Part shown: positions 15,517-23,536 of the stretch, in pieces
How positions within the stretch are numbered: position 1 is the stretch's first letter
Layout of the letters: the number at the start of each line of letters is the position of its first letter
Source: Fibrobacter succinogenes
GTDB taxonomy: Bacteria > Fibrobacterota > Fibrobacteria > Fibrobacterales > Fibrobacteraceae
Length of the DNA stretch: 64,000 nucleotides
Assembly (NCBI GenBank): GCA_902761355.1
Contig: CACWJY010000009.1
Span: 1 to 64,000 of the forward strand
Direction of reading: 5' to 3'
Notes under the pieces: model-generated
Database searches by the model: none
What the model was told of the DNA's origin: nothing
What the model saw: only the letters and a program-made list of their open reading frames with translations
Translations under genes and position numbers: made by a program

Positions 15517-16494
15517 CTATCGCACGACGCCTTTCTGCCAGCGAAGCACATAACGCTGCACCGCGCCAACTACCTTCAAAATTGCCGAGAACAGCACGGC
15601 CATCACGACAATCGCCGCAAACACCTTGTAATAAGCGCTCCAGACTTTTGAAGTGTTAATGTAGTAGCCAAGACCGCCCGGTTGCCCCATCATTTCGGCC
15701 ATCACGAGCGTAGTAAAGCCAAACGCAGCCGCCGTCATAATGCCCGTAAAAATCTGCGGCATTGCATGCGGAATCGCAATATGGAAAATCTGGTACAACT
15801 GCCCTGCGCCAAAAGTGCGCGAAAGTTCAAACAACGACTTCGGCGTACCCTGCACCCCGTCGGCCGTCATGGTCGCTACCGGGAACCAGGAGCAAATCGC
15901 AATCAAGAAAGTCGCCGCCGTAAACGAAGTCGGAAAAAGCGTCAAGGCAAAAGGCATCCATGCCACCGCTGGAATCACGCCGCAAATGTTGAGCACCGGC
16001 AAAATCCAGTAGCGAGCCTTCGGATACCAACCAATCAGTACACCGGTCAGCACACCCGTCACCACACCTACCGAGAATCCGGCTACAAAAAGGCGCAACG
16101 AGTAAAGTGTATTCTGCCAAATGAATTTGGTATCGCCAATAAAGGCATCCATAATAATCGCGGGCCCAGGGAAAAACGGCTGCGGCAAAAACAGCAACTT
16201 GGTTCCGAGAATATCCCACGCCGCAAGCGCTAGGCCAACCGCAAAACGGAACTTCGCACCCGCGAAAAATTTCGCCAACTTATCTGCACTTGCCTTGCGG
16301 ACAAACAGAACCACCGTATAGACAGTATAATAGGCGATAATGGCCAGCAGAACCAAGCGGTACGCCAAATTGTCGTCAACGCTAAACCCGCCAAAAACAT
16401 ATTCCTTGATTCGCACATTTTCGGCCACCTGCGGAAAAAGCAAGTTTACCAAGAAGGCGATCAGGAAACCTGAAATCGTCAAAATAATGTTCAT
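15517..16494 (-). CDS. ssuC: Sulfonate-type ABC transporter permease (SsuC-like)
   Basis: A 325-residue inner-membrane permease. The binding-protein-dependent transport core begins near residue 130 (NTLYSLRLFVAGFSVGVV), and the EAA-like loop is LFELSRTFGAGQLYQIFHIAIPHAMP. About 90 N-terminal residues with two or three extra hydrophobic segments precede the core, more than usual for SsuC. The C-terminal part GQPGGLGYYINTSK is characteristic of the nitrate/sulfonate/taurine branch. CGGAGAG precedes the start. A hairpin lies between ssuA and this gene, so mRNA levels may drop across the operon. Confidence 0.85.
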   Translation of the reverse strand: MNIILTISGFLIAFLVNLLFPQVAENVRIKEYVFGGFSVDDNLAYRLVLLAIIAYYTVYTVVLFVRKASADKLAKFFAGAKFRFAVGLALAAWDILGTKLLFLPQPFFPGPAIIMDAFIGDTKFIWQNTLYSLRLFVAGFSVGVVTGVLTGVLIGWYPKARYWILPVLNICGVIPAVAWMPFALTLFPTSFTAATFLIAICSWFPVATMTADGVQGTPKSLFELSRTFGAGQLYQIFHIAIPHAMPQIFTGIMTAAAFGFTTLVMAEMMGQPGGLGYYINTSKVWSAYYKVFAAIVVMAVLFSAILKVVGAVQRYVLRWQKGVVR

Positions 16495-16510
16495 TCAACT
16501 CTCCGTAAAA

Positions 16511-16537
16511 TTTTTAAAAATGCGCCCTTGCGGGCGC
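16511..16537 (-). terminator. Intercistronic hairpin between ssuA and ssuC
   Basis: On the minus strand GCGCCC-GCAA-GGGCGC forms a tight stem followed by ATTTTTA. It could act as a leaky terminator or protect the ssuA mRNA 3' end. Confidence 0.6.
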
Positions 16538-16557
16538 CAAACAACAAGGGAATTTAA

Positions 16558-17604
16558 TTACTTGTTTAAATCGACTTCTTCGTACAGATTCGCGACAAAC
16601 TGGTCGGGATCCTGCGTGAGGTAGCCAATCTTCTTGAGTTGTTCGCTAAAGTAACGCAAGTCGCCCTTCACGTCGCGGCCAAGAGTCTTGCGCTGTTCCA
16701 GCGAAGTGTACACATAGCTCTTGATCAGTTCAACAGCCAGCGGCTTGTCTTCGATTTCGGAATACTTGCCTTCGGCAATAATGTCAACCGTTTCTTCGGG
16801 GTGTTCGGCAATCCAGGCTTCGGCCTTGTGAATTGCACGCAGGAGAGCAGCAATCTTTGCCGGTTCTTCCTTCAGAATCTTGGCAGACACGTAAATGAAG
16901 CAGCAGTAGCGACCGTCAAACACCGGGTCTTTCGCTACATCCATAATCACGTCGGCCTTGCCTGACTTTTCGTAAGCAGAAGCGAGCGGATCCCAAATGG
17001 CAGCGGCATCAATCTGGCCCTGTTCCAAAGCTTCAAGAGCCAAGTTACCGTCGGCATAAGGCAAGAACTGCACCTGGTTATCTTCGGGCTTTGTCGAAAC
17101 TTCACCCAGCGAAAGCCAAAGGCTTGCAGCCTGATGCGGCGTGCCACCGATTTCATCGACAGCAATCTTCTTGCCCTTCAAATCAGCAGCAGTCTTGTAG
17201 GGCGAACCCTTCTTTACAAGCACCTTGATACAACCGATGTGAATACCATCGACAATCTTGATGTCTACGCCGTTTTCAATCGCCTGGAAAAACTGAAAAT
17301 CAGAATTCGTGAGCGCATAAGTTCCCTTGCTAAGGCCCAGCTTACGCGTTTCGCCATCAGCGGCAATCAACTTGGCATCAATTCCTTCTTCGGCAAAGAA
17401 TCCCTTTTCCTTAGCCACGTAGAAAGGCGCACCGCACAAGGAACCGTCCAGAATCGGGAGTTCCAAAGTACCGAACTTGAACTGGGATCTTTCTGCCTGC
17501 GGGGCTTCCTGTTTTTCCGCTTTTTCGTTACCGCATGCTCCGGCCAACAGGGCAAAGCCAAATGCGAGCAGGGCGGTCAAATAAACTTTGTAGTTGTTCT
17601 TCAT
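16558..17604 (-). CDS. ssuA: Sulfonate/nitrate/taurine-type substrate-binding lipoprotein (SsuA-like)
   Basis: A 348-residue periplasmic or membrane-anchored binding protein. The signal MKNNYKVYLTALLAFGFALL ends in AGAC, so Cys24 is a likely lipid anchor. The binding domain shows GSLCGAPFYVAKEKGFFAEEG, the NMT1/SsuA-type opening, then GGTPHQAASLWL and AALEALEQGQIDAA-like segments. It should feed organosulfonate to SsuC and SsuB. The start follows GAAAGAGG; a longer frame upstream reads through the preceding hairpin and is rejected. The gene lies behind a strong hairpin with a T tract, so its level may be lower than that of the first gene of the operon. The exact ligand cannot be read from sequence. 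Confidence 0.85.
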   Translation of the reverse strand: MKNNYKVYLTALLAFGFALLAGACGNEKAEKQEAPQAERSQFKFGTLELPILDGSLCGAPFYVAKEKGFFAEEGIDAKLIAADGETRKLGLSKGTYALTNSDFQFFQAIENGVDIKIVDGIHIGCIKVLVKKGSPYKTAADLKGKKIAVDEIGGTPHQAASLWLSLGEVSTKPEDNQVQFLPYADGNLALEALEQGQIDAAAIWDPLASAYEKSGKADVIMDVAKDPVFDGRYCCFIYVSAKILKEEPAKIAALLRAIHKAEAWIAEHPEETVDIIAEGKYSEIEDKPLAVELIKSYVYTSLEQRKTLGRDVKGDLRYFSEQLKKIGYLTQDPDQFVANLYEEVDLNK

Positions 17605-17620
17605 CGCAAATACCTCTTTC

Positions 17621-17669
17621 AAAAAAAAGGCGCCCCTGAAAATGGACTTCGAATATTTCCAGGAGCGCC
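17621..17669 (-). terminator. Terminator-like hairpin between the AhpD-like gene and ssuA
   Basis: On the minus strand GGCGCTCCTGGAAAT pairs with ATTTTCAGGGGCGCC (two imperfect pairs) and eight T follow directly. It lies between the stop of the first gene and the ribosome site of ssuA. No other promoter is visible for ssuA, so partial read-through is expected. Confidence 0.8.
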
Positions 17670-17690
17670 GGGTTGTACGGAGAGTACAAA

Positions 17691-18245
17691 TTACTTGATA
17701 TTTTCTCTCCAAGTTGCCGGCTTGAACAATTCCTTCAAGGGCAGCAGACGCTTGTCAACGTCGACACCCAAGACAGAATTGAAGTTGTTTGTTGCCTGCA
17801 TCTGTGCGCCAAAGCCCACGATAATGATAATCTGTTCGTCGGTATAGAACTTGCGGAGGCCTTCGAAAAGTTCGTCCGGAACCTTAGTCGGGTCCTTCAC
17901 GATCTGCTGGCCCAGCTGCTGCAGAAGCTTTTCGTTTTCCGAAGTTTCGAAGTTGTTCGGATCGAGACCCAAAGCTTTCAAATCGCTAATGAAGAACAGC
18001 GAGCAGAGAAGGCAGCCGTTAGTCGTAGAAACCGAGTGGGCAAAAATCGTTGCTGCACGCAGACCCACCGTCTTTTCGAGGCTTTTCCAAGCATCGTACC
18101 AGCCCATGAAAGCCTTGTAGATACCGTAATCCTGGAGCATCACCAACTTCATGTTGGTCACCTTGCCAGCAGCATCCAACTTTTCGTAAGCAGCCTTTGC
18201 TTCGCCAGTCAATTCATTCGGTTGTTTTAAATGTACTCTAGCCAT
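17691..18245 (-). CDS. AhpD-like carboxymuconolactone decarboxylase family protein
   Basis: A 184-residue helical protein of the CMD/AhpD family. A CxxC pair occurs in NGCLLCSLFF near residues 78-81, after an AHSVSTTN segment. In AhpD the second cysteine is followed four residues later by a histidine; here that place is hydrophobic, so peroxidase-type chemistry may differ. It is the first gene of a sulfonate importer operon and directly follows a sulfur-regulon promoter, with AAGGAGAGT as ribosome site. A thiol-redox or organosulfur-processing role is inferred from position only. Family assignment is fairly sure; function is not known. Confidence 0.75.
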   Translation of the reverse strand: MARVHLKQPNELTGEAKAAYEKLDAAGKVTNMKLVMLQDYGIYKAFMGWYDAWKSLEKTVGLRAATIFAHSVSTTNGCLLCSLFFISDLKALGLDPNNFETSENEKLLQQLGQQIVKDPTKVPDELFEGLRKFYTDEQIIIIVGFGAQMQATNNFNSVLGVDVDKRLLPLKELFKPATWRENIK

Positions 18246-18308
18246 TGTTTATACTCTCCTTGTGGTGCATCCGCGCCGTTTGTTTTGTTGAAGTCTTTTG
18301 ATGCGCAA

Positions 18309-18363
18309 AATATAGAAGCGAAATTTCGCCTTGTCCAATACTTAATTTTTATGTGAAGTTATC
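18309..18363 (-). promoter_or_regulatory. Sulfur-regulon promoter, copy 5 (AhpD-ssu operon)
   Basis: On the minus strand GATAACTTCACATAAAAA leads into TTAAGTATTGGAC. TTGGAC is at 18338-18333, then 18 bases, then TATATT at 18314-18309. ATAACTT and AAGTAT form a gapped inverted repeat. Confidence 0.8.
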
Positions 18364-18376
18364 GATTTTTTTTATA

Positions 18377-18398
18377 AGTCGCCCATTTTCGGGCGACT
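18377..18398 (-). other. Hairpin after the GH3 gene
   Basis: AGTCGCCC pairs perfectly with GGGCGACT around a six-base loop, 11 bases behind the GH3 stop codon. The U tract expected of a terminator is missing on the minus strand, so termination is only possible. Confidence 0.5.
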
Positions 18399-18408
18399 AT
18401 TTGATTAA

Positions 18409-19671
18409 TTATCGAATGATACCTGTACGGTATTTCATCTTTAAAATACGGGCGGCGGATTCTTCGATGCGCTGCCTGTAGTATTTACTTTGTTTAGAAA
18501 GTGCCGCTAGGTAGTTGATCATTTCTACCGCTTTTGACGAGTAGGTAATCATGAACATGTCGTTGCCGGCCATCAAGGCGGTGCGCACGAGTTTTCTGAA
18601 ATCCTTGGCGGGGTAGTTCTTGCTTCGTACGCGTTCGTTGCCGCTAATCCAGGCGCGGAGGCTTACTCCCCACAGGTCGTCGGTCAATATGACGGTCTCG
18701 GGAGACATATCGCGCGCCATTTTGACAATTTTCGGCTCGAATACGGCGGGACGGCTTGATATGCGCACGAAGCTCACGCTGCTCATCATGGTCACGGGAA
18801 TGTCGTTTGCGAGTGTCTTGAAGAAGCTCACGTTCTTTGCAATCTTTGCCCTGGGGGTTGCGCTCACGGCAATTTGGTGGTCGCTATTGGTCCAGGAATC
18901 GTAACCCGGAAAATGCTTGGAAACGCAAATGACTCCGTTTTCGCTCATGCCCTTGACGAACGCTCTTACTTTAAATGCGTTTGTGGTGTCATTGCCCCAG
19001 GAGCGGCGGCTTTCTTCCATGAACGAATTCTTGCCGCGGCTATCTTTAGAAGGGTCGAGAACGGGCGCCAGGTTCATGTTTATTTTGAGTTCTTTCAGTG
19101 CGCTTCCGATTTTGTTGGCGAGCGAGTGGATGTCTGTCGAATCCATGCGTCGCATTTCCAGTGCGCTGGGAACGCCTCGCCATGTATCGGAGTAAGATGC
19201 CAGCCGGTTGACGATTCCGCCTTCTTGGTCCGTAGCGACGACGAGCGGAATTCTTAGGCCGGAGTCGATTTCGGCCATCGTATTCAGGTATTTTTTGGCT
19301 GAGCGAAGGTGCTGGCCTGTGATAAGCACTCCGCCGATTTCGTTTTCGATAATGAACTGCGACGAGGTGAGGTACACCATCACCATTTGCGCGGCTTTCT
19401 GCTTGATGCTGAGCGAATTCCACAGGGGCATCAGTTCACGTGGAAGCCCGTATGGATTTTGTACAGAATCGTTTTGCGGTAAGGCTTCGGCTGTATACGG
19501 TTCGCTTTTTTGATTACTTGCTGTTGAACTACTTGTTTGCTCTGCGGTTTGCTCCACTATGGATTCCGTCAGCGAATTCAGCGGAAAAAACTGAATCTCG
19601 GACAGAGAATCCTCTGCCTGCGCAAGGGCAAATGCCGCAAGAAAAATGGTGACAGCTCTTTTTAGGTGCAT
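18409..19671 (-). CDS. Secreted glycoside hydrolase family 3, NagZ-like
   Basis: A 420-residue exported glycosidase. The signal MHLKRAVTIFLAAFALAQA is followed by a Ser/Thr/Gln-rich linker to about residue 70. The GH3 barrel then shows IGGVLITGQH, DQEGGIVNRL near 147, LAPVLDPSKD, VSKHFPGYDSWTNSDH, and ILTDDLWG with the candidate nucleophile aspartate. NagZ-type enzymes usually have KHFPGHG with a second histidine; here a tyrosine follows the glycine, so catalysis may depend on the later DH. Beta-N-acetylhexosaminidase action on peptidoglycan is the best guess. It starts nine bases behind the topB stop and so belongs to that unit. Confidence 0.8.
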   Translation of the reverse strand: MHLKRAVTIFLAAFALAQAEDSLSEIQFFPLNSLTESIVEQTAEQTSSSTASNQKSEPYTAEALPQNDSVQNPYGLPRELMPLWNSLSIKQKAAQMVMVYLTSSQFIIENEIGGVLITGQHLRSAKKYLNTMAEIDSGLRIPLVVATDQEGGIVNRLASYSDTWRGVPSALEMRRMDSTDIHSLANKIGSALKELKINMNLAPVLDPSKDSRGKNSFMEESRRSWGNDTTNAFKVRAFVKGMSENGVICVSKHFPGYDSWTNSDHQIAVSATPRAKIAKNVSFFKTLANDIPVTMMSSVSFVRISSRPAVFEPKIVKMARDMSPETVILTDDLWGVSLRAWISGNERVRSKNYPAKDFRKLVRTALMAGNDMFMITYSSKAVEMINYLAALSKQSKYYRQRIEESAARILKMKYRTGIIR

Positions 19672-19679
19672 TCCGTGGG

Positions 19680-22208
19680 TTATTCAGCTTTCTTCTTGCC
19701 AAAACGTCTCGGCTTGAATTCGCGCGGCGGGAAGTCGAACTTGAGCTTGCCGCCCTTATCCAAATACAAGTATGCATCGAAGCTACGGTGCGTTTTGTTG
19801 CTTCGGAAGCCCTTCAGAAGCGCGGTCTTTTCGCCGGCGAGCATCTTCTTGATTTCTTCGAGCGGAATTTCCTTGCCCAGGAGAATCTTCGGGAGCGTGA
19901 TGCCGCTGGGTTCCTTTTTGAGGTAAGAATCGCTCACGTAGCCGGTCATGGTTTCGTACACGGCGGCGCCATCGACCGGCGACTTGCCGACCTCGGCGCC
20001 GACTTCGACTTCTTCGGGCTTTTCGTCGAATACAAATTCAATCTTGTTTTCGTCGTTGATAATCACGACGGCCGAGAATTCGGCGCCGCGCTTGCTGCGG
20101 AATCCGGTGAGCGGGCCGATTTTGCGGTTGGTCAGGAGTTCGGTGATTTCTTCCGGAGTGAGTCTCTTGCCGCCAATCATCTTGCGGATCACGATGCCGT
20201 CTTCGGTGGTGTAGCGGCTCACGGTTTCAAAAACCTTCTTGCCGTTCACGGGGCTGAAAGAGGCTTCGCCGGTGGTGCTTTCTTCCTTGAATCCCTTGAT
20301 GTTTTTCACCATGGTGCGCGTCATGTCGACGATGCCTTCCATGAACTTTTCGCGGGTTTCCTTGCCCTTCTCGATCTGCTCCATTTTATATTCCCAGTTG
20401 CCGGTAAGTTCCGGGCTGGTGAGCGCTTCGATATCCATGGCCTTCAGCACCTTGATCAGGTCGAATGCCTTGGCGGTCGGAATCATGTCCTTGCCGTCGC
20501 GAACCACGTACTTGTCGCTGACGAGCTTTTCAATAATGGCGGCACGAGTTGCCGGTGTTCCAAGTCCGCGTTCCTTCATGGCGTCGCGGAGTTCTTCGTC
20601 TTCCACCAACTTACCGGCGCTTTCCATCATCGAGAGAAGCGTGCTTTCGGTGTAGTGTGCAGGCGGCTTGGTAAAGTCTTCCTTTTCTTCGAGAGCGACC
20701 GTCTTTGCGGACTTGCCCTTGAGGGCTGGAATGCTCGATTCGTCGTCGCTGTCCTTGCCGTACACGGCCTTGAAGCCCGGATCCACAAGCACCTTGCCTT
20801 CGGTGAGGAAGGTTTCGCCTTCGACGGTCGTTACGCGGGTGGTATTTTCGTACTTGGCAGGCGGGAAGAACACAGCGATGAATCGCTGGCAAATCATCGT
20901 GAAAATCTTTTGTTCGGCTTCGGTCAGGCCCGAGGGCATCACGCCGGTCGGGATGATAGCAAAGTGGTCCGAAATCTTGGAGTTGTCGAACACCTTGGGG
21001 GTTTTCACGACCCAGTTGTTCTTGAGGGCGGTTTCTGCGAACTTCGCGAGCGGGCCTTCAATCTTTCCAAGGGTAGCCTTTACCGGAGCCACGTAGTCTT
21101 CGGGGAGGCAACGGCTGTCGGTACGCGGATAGGTGGTTGCCTTGTGGCGTTCGTACAGGGCCTGCGCAATCGAAAGGGTTGTCTTCGCGCTAAAGCCGAA
21201 TCGGTTGTTCGCTTCGCGCTGGAGCGTGGTCAAGTCGTACAGCGGTCCGCACTTCTGGAGCGAAGGGGCGGATGTCTCTTCCACCGTGCCGGCCTTGCCC
21301 TTGCATTTTTTCAGGATTTCCTGAACTTTCTTTTCGTCAAAAATCTGCTTGACCTTGTCCTTGCCGTCTTCCTTGCTGGTGGTGAACCACTTACCGGGGT
21401 AGTGGCTGCCGTCGTTGTCGAATTCGGCTTCCACGGTCCAGAACTTTTGCGGCACAAACTGCATGCGTTCTTCTTCGCGGTTCACAATGATGGCAAGCGT
21501 CGGTGTTTGCACGCGGCCGCATGGGGTCACCTGGAATCCGCCCATGGAACTGTTGTAGGCGGTAAGTCCACGGCTTCCGTTCATGCCAATCAGCCAGTCG
21601 GCTTCGCTACGGCAAAGGGCGGCGGCCTTCAGGTTTTCCATTTCGGCGCCATCGCGCATGTTTTCAAAAGCTTCCTTGATGGCGGTCGGGGTCATGCTCT
21701 GCATCCACAGGCGCTTGATCGTCTTGCCCGTGAACTTGCCCTTGAGCACATACTGTAATATATAGAAGAAAATCAGTTCACCTTCGCGGCCCGCATCGCA
21801 TGCGTTTACGATGGTCGTCACGTCCTTGCGCTTGATGAGTTTGCTAAGGGCGGAAAGCTGTCCCTTAGTGGCCGGTGTGGCGACAAGCGGGAATTCCTTG
21901 GGGAGCATGGGGAGTGTGCTCATTTCCCACTTCTTGTACTTTTCGTCGATTTCCTTGGGGTCGGCGATTTCAACCAGGTGGCCGATGGCATGGCTCACGA
22001 TGGTGGTGTCGCTTTCGTAGTGGGTCTTTTCGTTCTTGAAACTCTTTTGGCCGAGTACGCGGACCAAGTCCAGGGCCACACTCGGTTTTTCGGCGATAAT
22101 CAGGGTCTTTCCCTCGATCGGGGCCTTTGCCGCCTTCGTTGCAGTTTTCTTTGCAGCGGTAGTCTTTGTCGCTGCGGTCTTTGTTGCAGTTTTCTTTGTT
22201 GTTGCCAT
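19680..22208 (-). CDS. topB: DNA topoisomerase III-type enzyme
   Basis: An 842-residue type IA topoisomerase. The N-terminus is a Lys/Thr/Ala-rich tail of about 35 residues. The Toprim start KTLIIAEKPSVALDLVRVLG follows, with acidic residues in NACDAGREGELIF. The active-site tyrosine is in ATTYPRTDSR. After the core, two copies of a topoisomerase C-terminal module appear (SPVNGKKVFET... and SPVDGAAVYET...), each ending in GFRSKRG or GFRSNKT. It relaxes or decatenates DNA in the cytoplasm. The start at 22208 directly follows the stop of the glycosyltransferase gene; an in-frame ATG four codons earlier would overlap that gene. Family is certain; the third type IA member TopA is ruled out by the EKPS opening and tail. 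Confidence 0.93.
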   Translation of the reverse strand: MATTKKTATKTAATKTTAAKKTATKAAKAPIEGKTLIIAEKPSVALDLVRVLGQKSFKNEKTHYESDTTIVSHAIGHLVEIADPKEIDEKYKKWEMSTLPMLPKEFPLVATPATKGQLSALSKLIKRKDVTTIVNACDAGREGELIFFYILQYVLKGKFTGKTIKRLWMQSMTPTAIKEAFENMRDGAEMENLKAAALCRSEADWLIGMNGSRGLTAYNSSMGGFQVTPCGRVQTPTLAIIVNREEERMQFVPQKFWTVEAEFDNDGSHYPGKWFTTSKEDGKDKVKQIFDEKKVQEILKKCKGKAGTVEETSAPSLQKCGPLYDLTTLQREANNRFGFSAKTTLSIAQALYERHKATTYPRTDSRCLPEDYVAPVKATLGKIEGPLAKFAETALKNNWVVKTPKVFDNSKISDHFAIIPTGVMPSGLTEAEQKIFTMICQRFIAVFFPPAKYENTTRVTTVEGETFLTEGKVLVDPGFKAVYGKDSDDESSIPALKGKSAKTVALEEKEDFTKPPAHYTESTLLSMMESAGKLVEDEELRDAMKERGLGTPATRAAIIEKLVSDKYVVRDGKDMIPTAKAFDLIKVLKAMDIEALTSPELTGNWEYKMEQIEKGKETREKFMEGIVDMTRTMVKNIKGFKEESTTGEASFSPVNGKKVFETVSRYTTEDGIVIRKMIGGKRLTPEEITELLTNRKIGPLTGFRSKRGAEFSAVVIINDENKIEFVFDEKPEEVEVGAEVGKSPVDGAAVYETMTGYVSDSYLKKEPSGITLPKILLGKEIPLEEIKKMLAGEKTALLKGFRSNKTHRSFDAYLYLDKGGKLKFDFPPREFKPRRFGKKKAE

Positions 22209-22210
22209 CA

Positions 22211-23344
22211 CTACTTCCATTTAAATCGTCCGAACAGACCAAAAAGTACGGCCAGCACGGTAAAGGGGGCGTGAATAATTTCAACCGGAATGCACCATTT
22301 TAAAAGGTGCTCTTGTCTGAATATCCTAAGCCCGCGGAGTATTAAAATCAGGTCGCCTGTGCATTTGGCGGCAAACGCGACAATCGTCGCAATCAAAATT
22401 TCGAAACTGAACGGCGAAAGCGCCGCCGCGATACACTGCATGGTCAGGAACAGGAATACCATGCTGAGCACGAATACAATCTTGGGGGTATAGTAGATGG
22501 TTTTCGATGCCCAGCGCTTGCGCTGTTCCCAGAGTTCCTTGAGGGTTTCTTTGCCGTTTGTGGTGACAAAGGTGGATTCTGCGATGCAGTAGCGCATAGC
22601 CCAGGGGCGGTCGGCGGCAAGCTTTTGCATCAGCAGGTCATCGTCGCCACTTTGAATTTTGATGACGTTGTCGAACCCGTGTACGCTTTTGAAGAAGCTC
22701 TTGCGGTAGGCGAGGTTGTTGCCGGTGCTGGTCAGCGGGAGTCGCATGGCGAGTCCTGCGGTCCCTGCCACGCGGTAAATTAATGTTTCGATGGCCTGCA
22801 TGCAGATCAGCATGCTCGACTTGCCGGGAATGGTCGGAATGTATGAATGTCCGGCTACTAGTTCGATGCCCGGTTCGAATTCAGCCACAATTCCGGTGAC
22901 CCAGGTGGGCTTTACCAGGCAGTCGGCGTCAGTCAGGCACAAGATTTCGCCTTCGCAAGCCTCAATCAAGAGCGAAAGCGCATGCTTTTTGGGGCTTACC
23001 CCTTCCGGAATTTCTTTTATAGTCAGAACATGTAGTCTGGGGTTCTTGGCGGCATATTCTGCCAAAATTTTCGGGGTATCATCGTCAGACCTGTCATCCG
23101 CGACCCAAATGTCCCAGTCGCCACGATAATCCTGGGCTAGGACAGAGTCCAATGTGGCCCGGATACCCACCGATTCATTGCGGGCGGCAATTAAGATGCT
23201 TACCTTGGGTGGTGGTTCTACATCGGATGTGCCTACACGGACGGTTCCGAGTGCACGGAAAAAACGCGCCTCTAGGACTATATAGAATAGTCCGAATATG
23301 GCCAAGAGGCCGATCACCAGGTATGTGAGCACAGTGAAAACCAT
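22211..23344 (-). CDS. Membrane glycosyltransferase, family 2
   Basis: A 377-residue inner-membrane GT2 enzyme. A single N-terminal helix (TVLTYLVIGLLAIFGLFYIVL) precedes the GT-A domain with VSILIAARNES, the DxD-like LTDADC, GDDDLLMQ, and the QRKRWASK block of processive-type enzymes. Two or three helices close the C-terminus. The EQRKRW motif suggests a polymer- or lipid-glycosylating enzyme. The donor and acceptor cannot be read from sequence. No ribosome site stands out at the start. The stop abuts the topB start, so both may be co-transcribed, though no functional link is apparent. Confidence 0.82.
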   Translation of the reverse strand: MVFTVLTYLVIGLLAIFGLFYIVLEARFFRALGTVRVGTSDVEPPPKVSILIAARNESVGIRATLDSVLAQDYRGDWDIWVADDRSDDDTPKILAEYAAKNPRLHVLTIKEIPEGVSPKKHALSLLIEACEGEILCLTDADCLVKPTWVTGIVAEFEPGIELVAGHSYIPTIPGKSSMLICMQAIETLIYRVAGTAGLAMRLPLTSTGNNLAYRKSFFKSVHGFDNVIKIQSGDDDLLMQKLAADRPWAMRYCIAESTFVTTNGKETLKELWEQRKRWASKTIYYTPKIVFVLSMVFLFLTMQCIAAALSPFSFEILIATIVAFAAKCTGDLILILRGLRIFRQEHLLKWCIPVEIIHAPFTVLAVLFGLFGRFKWK

Positions 23345-23536
23345 TTTTCGCGCAAAAATTTAGTTCATCGGGTTCGGTTTGGAAAATGTGGTCTTCGTAA
23401 AACAGCCTGTTTTTTTGAACGACCTTCGTTTTTTTTACAAAAAAGCGCAAAATTATATTTATATTACAATCTAAAAATGCTCTTTATGATCGTTTTTAAG
23501 GAAAACGAATTTGATTAAAGGGATTCAGAGGTGTTT

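Noticed and set aside
16522..16537. GCGCCC...GGGCGC hairpin as a REP-type mobile repeat
   Set aside because: Only one copy is seen in the window and it fits an intercistronic hairpin; a genome search would be needed to revive the idea.
19788..21758. A 656-codon open frame antisense to topB
   Set aside because: No ribosome site or family match; long antisense frames arise here from codon bias. The same holds for those opposite sbp, metY and the DUF349 gene.
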